Assembly (NCBI RefSeq): GCF_041296385.1
Contig: NC_091022.1
Span: 22,711,967 to 22,775,966 of the forward strand
Direction of reading: 5' to 3'
Length of the DNA stretch: 64,000 bases
From: Aphelocoma coerulescens
Lineage: Eukaryota; Chordata; Aves; Passeriformes; Corvidae
The notes under the pieces were generated by a model, which saw only the letters and a list, made by a program, of their open reading frames with translations, did not search any database and was not told where the DNA came from. Below are positions 53,940-64,000 of the stretch, in pieces. How positions within the stretch are numbered: position 1 is the stretch's first letter; each line of letters begins with the position of its first letter. Position numbers and translations under genes: made by a program.

Positions 53940-54492
53940 ATGATAGAATGAGTGAGGTTGGAAGGGACCACACTGGGTCATCTGGTCCAACCTCCCTGCT
54001 CAAGCAGGGTCATCTCAGAGCACATTGCACAGGATTGCATCCAGACAGCTCTGGAATATCTCCAGTGACAGACATCCCACACCCTCTCTGGACAGCCTGT
54101 TCCAGTGCTCGGTCACCTGCACAGTGAAGAAGTTCTTCCTTATATTCAGATGGAACTTCCTGGGAATCAGTGTCTGCCTGTTGCCTCTTGTCCCATTGCT
54201 CATCACCACTGAGCAGAGCCTGGTCCATCCTCTGACACCTCCCTTCAGATACTGACATTAATTAGGTCCCTTTTCAGTCTTCTCTTCTTAAGGCTGAACA
54301 GGCCCAGCTCCCTCAGTGTTTCCTCATAAGAGAGATGCTCCAGACCCTTCATCATCTTTGTTGCTCTCCTGGACCTGCTCCAGGAGCTCCATGTCTCTCC
54401 TGTCCTGAGGAGCCCAGAACTGGATACAGCACTCCAGATGCAACCTCACTAGGGCTGAGTAGAGGGGCAGAATCACCTCCCTTGACTTGCTG
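53940..54492 (-). mobile_element. CR1 LINE fragment, about 550 bp, antisense
   Basis: The plus strand carries the reverse complement of a CR1 3' region in unbroken order. It begins with GATAGAATGAGTGAGGTTGG (3' terminus), then GGTTGGAAGGGACCAC, CATCTGGTCCAACCTCCCTG near 53979, GACAGCCTGTTCCAGTGCTC near 54092, AGTGAAGAAGTTCTTCCTTA near 54123, GGCTGAACAGGCCCAGCTCC near 54292, and GGACCTGCTCCAGGAGCTCC near 54371. It ends with GCAGAATCACCTCCCTTGAC, after which CR1 similarity stops (5' truncation). The coding strand, read in reverse, keeps short open segments of the ORF2 C-terminus, but stops interrupt it. Confidence 0.93.
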
Positions 54493-55201
54493 TAAAGATC
54501 ATTCCTCAAAAGATGTAAAAACTTTCCCGTTAAAAGTCATTCCTCAACTCCCATATGGAGCAAGACCTTAAAGTAAAAAAGTGCTGAAGGAGAAACTTTA
54601 TACAGAGCTAAACTTTTGGGTAGTGTATTAAAAGAAGTGTATGTACTGGCTTGTGCTTGGAACTTGTTTGTAAATACTGTGACTTGCTTAATCCATGGCA
54701 TTGGTAGTGTTTAGTTTACTCTCCCCACAAAGCTGACACACACGTGGCATTCTGTTACCGTGGGACAGGGACCCGTGTGCAGAGTCTCCTGGCATACTTT
54801 ACGGAATGTCAATCAACCTCACTCGAGTCAGTCTATTCCCAAAAGCTGGAGCTGATGCCCAGGACCCTGCAGAAGTGCTGGCTGGAGGAGTGGCACCTGG
54901 GTGACCACCTGTGGGGATGGGCACTGGCCGTGGCTCCCAGGGCAAACACACAGCACTGCAGCAGCACACTGTTCCCTGACCCTGAGGCATGGTATTCACA
55001 CACTTATTGCTGGCACTAGGGGCCTGTAGACTTGCTGGGTTTTGGGGAAGGTGGCTGGTATAGACAACTTGAAAAATTACAGCCTCTTGTCTTGGCCACT
55101 TGAGAGTGCACGAACATCCCAATCTGCCTACTTTCAAGGCAGGCAGAAGGTAGACCCTACGAGATGCCTGCAGTAAGCCATGTGGACTGGAAAGGCCTCC
55201 C

Positions 55202-55215
55202 TTTTTTTTTTTTTT
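55202..55215. repeat. Poly(T) tract, 14 T
   Basis: Fourteen uninterrupted T. It could mark the tail of a minus-strand retroposed copy of the moderately GC-rich sequence at higher coordinates, but no family or duplication was recognised. Confidence 0.85.
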
Positions 55216-58200
55216 GGTGATACGAGCAAGAAGTTTCTGCATTAGAAACAACAATTTTAAGTGTTGTTGACATTTACAGTGAAGGTCTCCTCCATTCCTT
55301 CACATAAATAACAGAGAAAAAGACTAGAATTGAGACTTAGGCTGGTTCTCACTGTGTGGTCACTGTCTGCCTAATTTCTAACTATTTAGTTTTTCCAAAT
55401 GTCTGAAAATTCCAGGGTCAACCTGAAGTCAAGATGTACTTGGGTTCAGAGAAATCATGCAGTCCCGAGCTGGCTTTTGAATATTCTGATGTTATAAGGC
55501 AAAGTTGATAGAATATGTCAAGATAACTCAGGAGTCTTAGATAAATGTAGTCAACTCCTCCTCTAGATGGGAGAAAAATGTGCAGAGGCTTCTTGCTTTG
55601 TTTTTATAGTAAAAGTGCATGCACAGTGGTTGATAGATGAATGGGTTAAATAATCTCCCACTCTCCCCAATGATCTAAATTCTCCATGACAAGGAAAAAA
55701 TGTAATAAACAAGCTATGGCTGCAGAAAACTGCAGTAGATTGCTTGCCCTGCTGATGTGTTCATCTAGACAACTTGGTCTTTCTTTTGTCCTTGAAAAAT
55801 TTCTTTCAGTGTTTGACTTCCAGTCAGTGGCTGTGCACAAATCCTGTTACTTGAACCAGGAAGGAAGTTTTCTTTGTAGTATTTGTTACATGTACTTGCA
55901 CCCGTTATTATCACTCAGTATATAGGTGTATAAGGCAGACTGTGCTCATCACCCTTTTAGTTTCTTACCCTGAAGAGACCATGTCTCATCAATTAACTTG
56001 ACATAATGCACCTGCTTTGCTGGTGCCCAATTTTCTTTAGTCGCAGCCTGAAGGTGAGCCCTGCTTTGTGTCCTGCAGGTCACTGATATCTGTGATAGTA
56101 GTCTTTGCAGTTGTGATTGCAAGTGACCCTCCACCTTGCCCCAGCTGTATTAAAAGATCCTGCCAGTGGTTCCTTATTGTTCTTTATTCCTTTGTGGTCT
56201 TGTGCAAGGTTGCAGATCAGCCACAGCAGCATCTGCTGATCCGTCAAACCTTTTCCCAGGAAAATACAGAAAATACAGAAACTCCTTCTGGAGGAGGTAT
56301 TTTCTTTCCATCCTAGTGCCAGAGTCAAGGTGCAAGTGCAAATGCCCACCTCAGCAACAGTGTAGTAGAGTTCCAGCTCACCCAGAAGGATCTAGTGCCT
56401 GTCCCCTGTCCCAGCCATTAGCTTTTCCTGTGAGTGCTTGTAGCTCCTGCTCCTGGCAGACCAGGGCTAGACCAGATGAACTTGATACCATTTTCGTTTC
56501 TGCTGAGTGAACATTTAATAGTGAAGTACTTTGTCTTTTATTGAGCTTCATTCAGCAGTTTTGAATGATAACACTGAGATTTGTGCAACTTCCAAACTTT
56601 TTGGATACCACGTATTGTTGGACCGTGGGGTCTGCTGAAGAGCTATCTCCTATTTGTCCATTCTTAATCTGTACTGAATGCTCTATATGGTTGTTTTGTT
56701 TTTGTTCGGGAAGCACCTCCATTCCAAACACTGCCATATCCACTCCTAAACTAGTTTTATTTCATTTGTGAGCATTCGCTAAGAAGGCATTGCTAATTAT
56801 CTGACAAGATGAGTAAACCAGAATTATGTGAGTGCATTACTCAACTGTATTCTTTTAATGTTCTTTCTAAAATAGTCATCGGATTATCTCCAAGTAGTGC
56901 ATGGTGTAACTTGTGGGTGGTAGAGCAAACCTGGCATAACAAAAGCTTGGTAGATGGGAGGTTGCAGCCCTTGACATGCAATCCTTTGATCTCTTCTCTG
57001 AGAATGTGGGAAAACAACGTCAGTAATGTATACTGTCCAACAAAAGTCAGTGCGTGGAGCAGGCCAAGGAGAGGACTGTGGCGTGGTGCCATTAGAGGTC
57101 ACAGCAACCTACTGCTGCTATGGCAGATTTAGGGGAATAGCATTCCTGTTGGAGGGGAAGCCTGCTGCCTATGCATCAAAAGATATTCTTCAGATGAAGG
57201 AAAATTAAGCACCACCACTATTTTGTTATCAAAGTTGCTTTTACTCTTAAAAATTCCCTTACTCCACTCCCAGCTATGATGTTCTGAAAGTAATCACTCC
57301 CCAGCTTGTAATGGTTGGCAGGTGCTGTCAGTGCTGCCATGTCAAAAACTTCCCCAAATCTCAAAGTAACTGTCAGAGTTTTCTGTTTATCACCTTTGTG
57401 TGTCTCGCCAGCTTGTTGTCAGGTTCAAAGTTCTTTGGCACCTGGGCTGCCTTGAGCTCCTCTGTTTATCCCACACATTTGTCCTGTTCCTGAAGAGGAC
57501 ACCCCCTCAGTGGAGAAGAACAGAACTCTTTATTTGAAAGGGTCTTCCCTAACTGTGCTGGTTGCAGTAATTAGTGTCTGTAAGGAAAGCTGTTTATGTT
57601 TGATGTAAAAAATCACTTGTTGTAATGTTTCTGTATCATTTTTAGTCTTTTGTAAGGAAATGAGACTTATTTGTTGATTTTGACTGGTGCTTCCTAAGAA
57701 CTTTTGAACTAGTTGACTGATATATTTAAGGATATTAGAGGTATCTGCAGTCTCCCAAGCAAAGATGGAAGGGGTCTAATTGTACACAATCTTTTCCACT
57801 ATAAATGAAGCTCAGAGAAGCCATATTGAAAATCAGGAAAGGGAAGTGATTGAATGTCCATATGGATCGAGGAGAATTCTGAGCTCATGTAAATCATTGC
57901 AGGTTACCAGATACAAAGAAGCTATATCTGGCATATGAAATCCCTGATTTGAAAACAGTTAAATAGCAGAAGAGAATTTCAGGGAAATATATCTGTTTGC
58001 TTTGGTTTTGTTCTCCTCTTAGGCATCTGCTTAAGACCACAGTTAGAGTCAGGATTTGGAGGTAGATGCACTTTTTGTCGGACCCAGCACAGACATTCTG
58101 AAGTCACTGGTACATTTGTAAATACAGACTAGCCAGAATATTGCTGCTTCTTGGCCCTGGCCAAGAAGGGTCTTTACCTGGGTCATGGTAAAGGAGTTTG

Positions 58201-58902
58201 GAGCTTTATGGGGGAGAGAGGTGGAAAAATTAGGGGCAAATGACAAAATGTGAAGGGAAGAAGACTCAAAAATTTCCATAGCTGATAGAATTATTCATAT
58301 GTAATCATTGTGCTTCTGCAGCTTAATGTGTTTAATTTGTGTGTGTGCCTATGCTTGCATAACTTACACCATCTGGTTGCTGCACCATTCACTGGGTATC
58401 ACTGTAGGCTGTGGTTCCATGGGCATTTCTTTATGCAATTATGGTGCTTTAATTGAAGAAAGACAGACTGATGAACCTAAACTGAAAGTAACCTGCAGCA
58501 TAAAAAGCATCCGTTTTAACCTGGTTTTCTTCTTGTATTCAGTTCACCACTCAGCTGCATAAAAGCTTGTCTGAAGGCATGCAGTGACAGTGATGCTGGC
58601 CTTTGCATTTCTGAAGTGTTTGTGAAGCTGCCATCCCAGGGCAGTGGATATGAAATCACTGCTATAAAATGTACAGTGCTTGTTCCCTGTGACACTCTCC
58701 GTGCAAGGCTATTACACACTGCACCAGAATTTGGCACATAACACGTCTTTGCAGGCGTGTGTGAAGGTCATTGTCCAGAGAAAATAGGAATACTCAACTT
58801 AGTGTTCATTCCTAATGAGAACCTTTCCGTTCCTTCAAGTAACTGCTTCAGAAGCTTTACATCACATAGTTTCTCATTTCCATTAGCAGTGAGAACTTGT
58901 TC

Positions 58903-58907
58903 CTAAC
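58903..58907 (+). promoter_or_regulatory. ST3GAL3: Candidate branch point (CTAAC) of the 12.6-kb intron
   Basis: CTAAC fits the vertebrate branch consensus. It is followed by an almost pure pyrimidine run (GTCTTCTTCCTTTCTCCCC) up to the AG at 58927-58928, a strong acceptor arrangement. Inference from spacing and sequence only. Confidence 0.6.
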
Positions 58908-58928
58908 GTCTTCTTCCTTTCTCCCCAG

Positions 58929-58992
58929 ATAATCTGATCAAAGCCATCCTGTCAGCAACCAAAGATTATCGTCTAACTCCAGCTCTTGACAG
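58929..58992 (+). CDS. ST3GAL3: ST3GAL3 internal coding exon (human residues about 133-154)
   Basis: This 64-bp exon starts with AT, completing GAT (Asp) with the last base of the previous exon. It reads NLIKAILSATKDYRLTPALD and ends with AG, the first two bases of the next codon (Ser in the family). Human, as I recall it, has SVTKEYRLTPALD here, so there are two conservative changes. The encoded helix-rich segment comes immediately before the sialyl motif L (CRRCIIVGNGG in the family), which must be in the next exon, outside the window. The acceptor is very strong (pyrimidine run and CCCCAG) and the donor is GTAAGA at 58993. No stops or frameshifts. Confidence 0.98.
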
Positions 58993-61137
58993 GTAAGATG
59001 AGACACTCAGAATAGAAGGAGTAGAAGTGATTCTTTTCATATGTCCTAAATAAATTTTGTTAGACATTTTTTGCCAGAAATTATTGCCAGTACATTTGGA
59101 TGTGGATGAGTAAATCAGGAGCTGAAAATGGAGTCCTCTTTATAGTAAATCTGTAGACTCTGGAGACCTCTGCTAAGTCAAACATAAGTAGAAAAAAGCA
59201 TTTACCTTTTGACTATTTCCTAATCTATTGTTTCATATGTTGTTACAAGGTGTCCTCTTGCCCCATTTTCAGTTATTGGCAGGTTTTCAATAAACACTTT
59301 GCTCTTTTCCAGCCTTTCTGACAAAGCAACAGGATCAAAAGAAACTTTAGAGGGAAAGAAGGGGACTGGCTTATTTCAGCAATGTTTTTCACTAGTACCT
59401 CACTCTCTCAAAGTAGGAATGTTTGGTTGTGTTGGCCAAGCCTGTGCTAGGATGAACAGGATAGCAGTCTCCTGGGTCCTGTGGTATTTGAATTTATGCC
59501 TTTAGAAGAAGCTCCTTTGATTCTTCAGTCCTGTTGTAGAGGTTGTTTCTGAAACTCACTGGCATGTTTACATTTAGCTTCCCAATGATAGTCCTTTAGT
59601 CCTTTCTGTCCTTGCTTTTCTGTCATTCCTTCCATTTGTCCTGCAGTTTTGGTTTAGTGACATCTCCCGGATTAGGGGTGGGATTTTTCAGAAGCTGTCA
59701 GAGGTTTTTACTGAGACATGATCTCTTTTCAAAGTCCTGGTAATACTTCCTTCCAGTAGTACTTGACTCAGGCTAACAACACAGGTCCTGCTTTCTAAAC
59801 ACATGGGTTTTATTTCCTGGCCCAGCTCCCCTTCTGCCCACTTTTCATGACAAATTTCATAAGCTTTTCCAGCCCTTCCGTAGGTCTCCGCATCTCTCAT
59901 GCTGATTGTAGAGCTTGCCTGATGTAGCTGGGAGTTACTCTCTGTGTGAAAGTTTATTCTTAGTCTTGCACAGTCGATGTGCTAATTTAGGTTTCTTTGA
60001 AGTTTGTCTTGCCTCACAGCAGTGCCAGATAGGGTTAGCCTTCAGACTTTGGATTAATTTGAGAAATTATGTCCAGAAGGTAAAACCCTTTTACAAATGA
60101 CCTTCTTACAGATTTTGCACACAACTGAGTCTCATCCATCTGGGGTTTATCTCAGTTCTGGTTGGAAAGTTAAGATTTTAATCTGTTGAAAAATCCACAT
60201 ATAGACTCTTTCAGAAGGTTGCTCGTAGGAAATTAGTGTTAATGACAGAGGGCAGGTGGAAGATTCTTGCAGTGAAGGTTAATGTAATTGTGACCCTTGC
60301 TGCTCACCTGTTTTGTGAGGAGTAGAATGTTTGAGGTTTTTTAAAAGTAGTTTTGCAGGAGATTCTGAAACATAACCACTCTAGCATGAGCTAGATAATG
60401 GGTTTGGTGCAGAGATGGGAAAGATCTAACACTCAAGCCCCGTGAAATGTATGCAAAGTCCCTGAGATACCAAGTGCAAATGAGACCTCAGGAACAGGCT
60501 AGTATTTCTGTGGTATTGCAGTAACAAGGTTTGGTGGTGTGTGAACACACAGATATCTTTGTGATAAGTCTGTATCAGTGGATGTTAGTTGTGTAGTACA
60601 TATGCCTCACAGTCAAGTACCTCCCAAAGCCCTTCCAAGTGAGCAGGTCTTAGAAAGGATAAAGATGGAAGTGTGTGTGAGAGAAAGGGACAAGAAAGCT
60701 TGGGATAGCAAGCTGCAAGGTGAGAGCCTAAAAGAGGAGGTGGATGGAGTTGCAACAGAAGAGCTATTAGGAGAAAGAGCTTGGGAACTGTCAGAGGTGT
60801 TAAGGCTGCCACAGTGCTGCTCTGGGACACCAGCTTGTTGAGTAGGGCACAGATGAAGACTTGGGTATGGTTCCAGAAATGTTCTTCAGCTGTGGTCATC
60901 ACTGAATTCCAGTGCTGGCACCAATGGGTATCTGCCATTTTGGATTCCTGAAAAGTTGATGGAGCAGACTAGTGGAGGAAGGTTAGCTCCTTCCTCATCT
61001 TGTCTCAAGCTCCAAGCATATCCTAACAGTTCCTCTCCATGGCAGCCCCAGGGTGCTGGGAGCAGAGCCTTGAATTTGGCTACTCCCTTCCTGCTCACTG
61101 GTCAAGCAGAAAGTCCAGACCTCTCCCCTTTGCTCAA

Positions 61138-61222
61138 CGCCTTGGAGCAGCTGGAGAAGGCCTGACTTTAGGCACCTTGAAAGATCCCTTCCAACCCAAA
61201 CTGTTCTTGGTTCTATGATAAA
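61138..61222 (+). mobile_element. CR1 LINE 3' tail, short
   Basis: A degenerate CR1 end: GAAAGATCCCTTCCAACCCA near 61179, then AACTGTTCTTGGTTCTATGAT. This matches the usual 'GGTCCCTTCCAACCCAAACCATTCTATGAT' order, with one TTCTATG octamer near the end. The upstream boundary is vague. Confidence 0.65.
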
Positions 61223-61454
61223 GGACTGAGTAAATGTCTTATTGTGGAGGAGCTAGATAAGAGACACAACTCAAGTCTGTGAGGTACAAGGGGTCATGTT
61301 TGGGAGATCTTGTGAAGCCTTCCACTTGTAGGCTCCCAGAAGTCTAGTGGGCTGATTCTTGAAGCATGAAAAAGGCTCCAGGTTCACTCTCTTTTCAGCA
61401 AGGAGTTACACCAACATTTTCTCTGGTGGCAAAGCCAGTCTAAGAAGCCATATT

Positions 61455-61490
61455 TGCTGCTGCTGCTGCCCTTCTCCTTGTGCTGCTGCT
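61455..61490. repeat. Interrupted (TGC)n trinucleotide tract
   Basis: Five TGC units, an 11-base pyrimidine-rich interruption, then three more TGC units followed by TGTTG. Short and intronic, with no sign of expansion. Confidence 0.85.
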
Positions 61491-64000
61491 GTTGTTTGAA
61501 AAGGGACTTTAAAGTGGATCAGTGAGATGATCCAGTTTATGAGTTTTTGTCTCAACCCAGGTTATTCCAATGACTTCATTTCCAGAGCTCCCCTTCCACT
61601 GAGAGTGTGGGCACAGAGCAGAAGTGGCAGCAGGAGAGGCAGAGACTGGAATGGGTGGGGAGGGTGAGCACTGCCCAGCCAACTGGAATAAGTGTTCGTG
61701 TAACTATACACTGGAGGCAGCTTTCCCAGGGGAAGGGTGGGAGAGGCAGGAAAGGTGAGGTCAGAGCAGTACGTGAGAGCATAGGAAGGAAAGAGAGGAT
61801 TAGAGTTGTATGGTGGAGGATCTCTACACCAAGCCTTTGGTCTTGTTCCTACCCAAGCTTCTCCTTTTCTGCCCTCCTTCACAAAGCTGATCCTTGAGAG
61901 GTTGCATTCACTTGCCTCTTACAAGCCCTGGAAATTAACTTTTTTGTTTGATTATCCCTGTGCTAAAGGGCATCCTGATGCACCTTTCCTGACACAATGT
62001 ACTGACATGGTGCTGAAATGAGGCAAACGTGATCCTTCCGGGTGTGCATGCACTTTTCATCATCCCACAGCAGCTTTGCCAACTCACTTCAACTAATCCC
62101 TCCATTGTGTTGTAACTAGCAGCAGCTGGAGGGCATGTGAACAAAGGCTGTGGTTCACACCTGTAACACCACGTACCTGGTGCCCTGCTTTATTCATGAC
62201 TCCTTATTACAGCACTGTTGTGTTGAACAGTAACCTGCTCCTGCTCCAGGGCACTGGGTAGGTGAAGCTGCAGTGACATTTGGGAGGGTAGTTACAACTC
62301 ACCCCTGAGCTTGTCTGGAAAAGATTGGAGATCCAGGAACTTTCTCTAGAACCACTGACCTCTTCCTTCAGAGCTGGCATGTCTTTCTCCCTAACACAGG
62401 TGTTGGTGGGCCTCATCTTTGAAACTTCTTGCCCTCCACTGGCTTTTCCAGGCCCACTTATATTACTGACATTTTCACTGCTTGATTTAGTGACTCCTCC
62501 AGTGGCCTGTCCCTCACTCTGCAAATGGATCAGGGCTTGATTTCTAATTCCACAGCCCATCTGCTGGCTGGACTTCAGTGGATTTTCAGGTTACATCTCT
62601 GTGGTGATGACATGTAAATTTCCTATGAAAAGACATAAATATAAAAACCTGACTGACCTTTTTTGTATTGCCTCCAGGTGGTAATGAAAGAAAACTGAGA
62701 GTTTGAGTTATAACTATCACAGTCTTTACTAATGCAGTATATTACCTGAACAAGTGAGGAAGGAATTTGATAGAGCAAGAGAGGTGAGTGTGTCCATCTG
62801 GTTCAGGTTGATAGCACCCGTTTAAGTAACAGCGGCCAGATCAAAACAGAATATGCTAAGCCTCCTTAAGCACCAGCTACCCTAAAGATGTATTTTTTAA
62901 TTATTCTGTTATATCTTTCCTCAAAGCCTTCCATTCCAAAATTGCGTAAAGAAAGGCTTTTTCTCCCCAATAAATCCCTGAAGCACTTCGGTAAGAGAGG
63001 AAGGGGAAGTAGGAATTGCTACAACACATACATGTGTTTACAATGCTATATTGTTCAAGAAAATCTGCATGAATCCTGCTTTTGGTGTAGATGAACTCAA
63101 CCTTGGAGTGTCTGTGTCAAGAGTCTGTACATCTGGCTGCAGCTCCCAGCTTAGGGCTTTAGGGAGTATCTGTTGTGGAAAGTCCATGACCATCCTTCAT
63201 ACCACCCTGGTAGCAAACTGAAACATGGGCTGTGGCTGATGTGTTCAGTCCTTGAGCTCTTCTGGAAAAGAAATAGAGCTTTGACATACTGTGTAAACAA
63301 GCACAAAGGTGTTTGCACGCTTCTTTGTGGAGAAACAATTGAGCTGTAACCGATGCTGCTTGCACTGTGTGTTTCTTCACCCAGAAACTTGCCTGGAGCC
63401 AGCAATGACTATGCAGGTTTCCCATGCTCAGGCACCATCAGTAGACAGAGTACATTTGAAAGAAATTTAAGCTGTTAGAAGATCAAAGATGAGACCTTAG
63501 GGTCAGAAAGTTACTAATGAAAAATCTTATCTGCAGACTTAAGGAAAAAGGAGAATGCATTTAAATATGTCAGAACCACAAGGGTAGAAGAGTGGTTCAG
63601 ACATGAAGCTGGGCAAAAGTGATTAACCTATCAGTTACAGTGAGTAAAGGCAGATCTATTCAGCTAAGTATTTGTTTCATTTTTGGGGGTAAAGATAGAA
63701 CGATCTCATTTTACAGCAACAATGAAATACATTGTGAATTTTTTATTAGTAACTACAAGGATATTAAATGACAATTGTATGTATTTTTAAGTCAGTAAGC
63801 ACTGAAGAGTGTTTAAAGAGTTAACTAAAGAATTATTTTTATTATTACTGTTTGGTTTTTAGCCCTTCTTGAAATGTTTGATAGATCAGCAAATGTGCTA
63901 TTCCTGGAGAAATATGGGAGATAATAAGGAGATGGCTGTAAGTTGATTAGTTTGGTTTTGCAGGAAAATCCTGCAGAGGACAGAGCTAGGATGGCGGCAT

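Larger units (their letters stand above)
46313..58928 (+). other. ST3GAL3: ST3GAL3 intron, 12.6 kb
   Basis: This intron runs between the GTATGA donor and the TTTCTCCCCAG acceptor. A near-consensus branch site CTAAC lies at 58903-58907, with its A about 23 bases before the exon. It contains one long CR1 fragment (53.9-54.5 kb) and poly(T) runs (53.4 and 55.2 kb). The rest is unique-looking sequence with no gene I can support. The CpG-bearing block at 47.86-48.01 kb stands out and is listed as a finding. Confidence 0.92.
58993..64000 (+). other. ST3GAL3: ST3GAL3 intron, 5' part (continues past window)
   Basis: This begins with the GTAAGA donor. I looked for the exon encoding the sialyl motif L (expected SL-CRRCIIVGNGG) in all frames and did not find it, so the intron exceeds 5 kb. 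It contains a CR1 tail near 61.2 kb and a short TGC tract. Open frames of up to about 117 codons on both strands at 60.6, 61.6 and 62.2 kb have no recognised domain. At the very end, GCAGAGGACAGAGCTAGGAT does not fit the expected exon. Confidence 0.85.

Noticed and set aside
54799..55254. 151-codon open frame on - strand beginning near a poly(T) run, possible processed pseudogene
   Set aside because: The translation matches no protein I recognise, and no flanking duplication or conserved domain is evident.
1..64000. CRISPR arrays, operons, bacterial-style systems or a novel multi-gene locus
   Set aside because: The window is vertebrate intronic DNA. There are no regularly spaced repeats, no dense gene arrangement and no ribosome-binding-site-linked frames.

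Overview
This is vertebrate, very probably avian, nuclear DNA: an AT-leaning, mostly non-coding stretch inside one large gene. The bird assignment rests on several CR1 LINE fragments with typical 3'-end sequence, the scarcity of other repeats, the absence of mammalian SINEs, and the protein sequence of three exons.

The only gene I can support is ST3GAL3 (beta-galactoside alpha-2,3-sialyltransferase 3), on the + strand. Three consecutive internal coding exons are visible, at 6737-6829 (93 bp), 46218-46312 (95 bp) and 58929-58992 (64 bp). Each has a canonical AG acceptor and GT donor. Their phases join without a break and their translation follows human residues about 70 to 154. They encode the luminal stem and the start of the catalytic domain. 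The membrane-anchor exons lie upstream of the window, and the sialyl-motif exons lie downstream.

The rest is intron. Positions 1-6736 are the 3' part of one intron. Positions 6830-46217 are a 39.4 kb intron carrying most of the repeats: an old LINE remnant near 9.5-9.8 kb, CR1 copies at 27.0, 30.3 and 33.5 kb, an old LINE 3' end at 31.2 kb, a probable solo LTR at 36.2-36.9 kb, a (CA)12 tract and an AT hairpin. Positions 46313-58928 are a 12.6 kb intron with one long CR1 copy at 53.9-54.5 kb and a CpG-bearing, complex stretch at 47.9-48.1 kb. Positions 58993-64000 are the start of the next intron, with a small CR1 tail near 61.2 kb.

I found no convincing tRNA, snRNA, CRISPR array, second protein gene or unknown multi-gene system. 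The open frames of 60-194 codons throughout the window look like chance intronic frames. The items worth a second look are exon phasing, exon-like decoys, old LINE relics, the intronic LTR with a sense poly(A) signal, and candidate conserved non-coding blocks.
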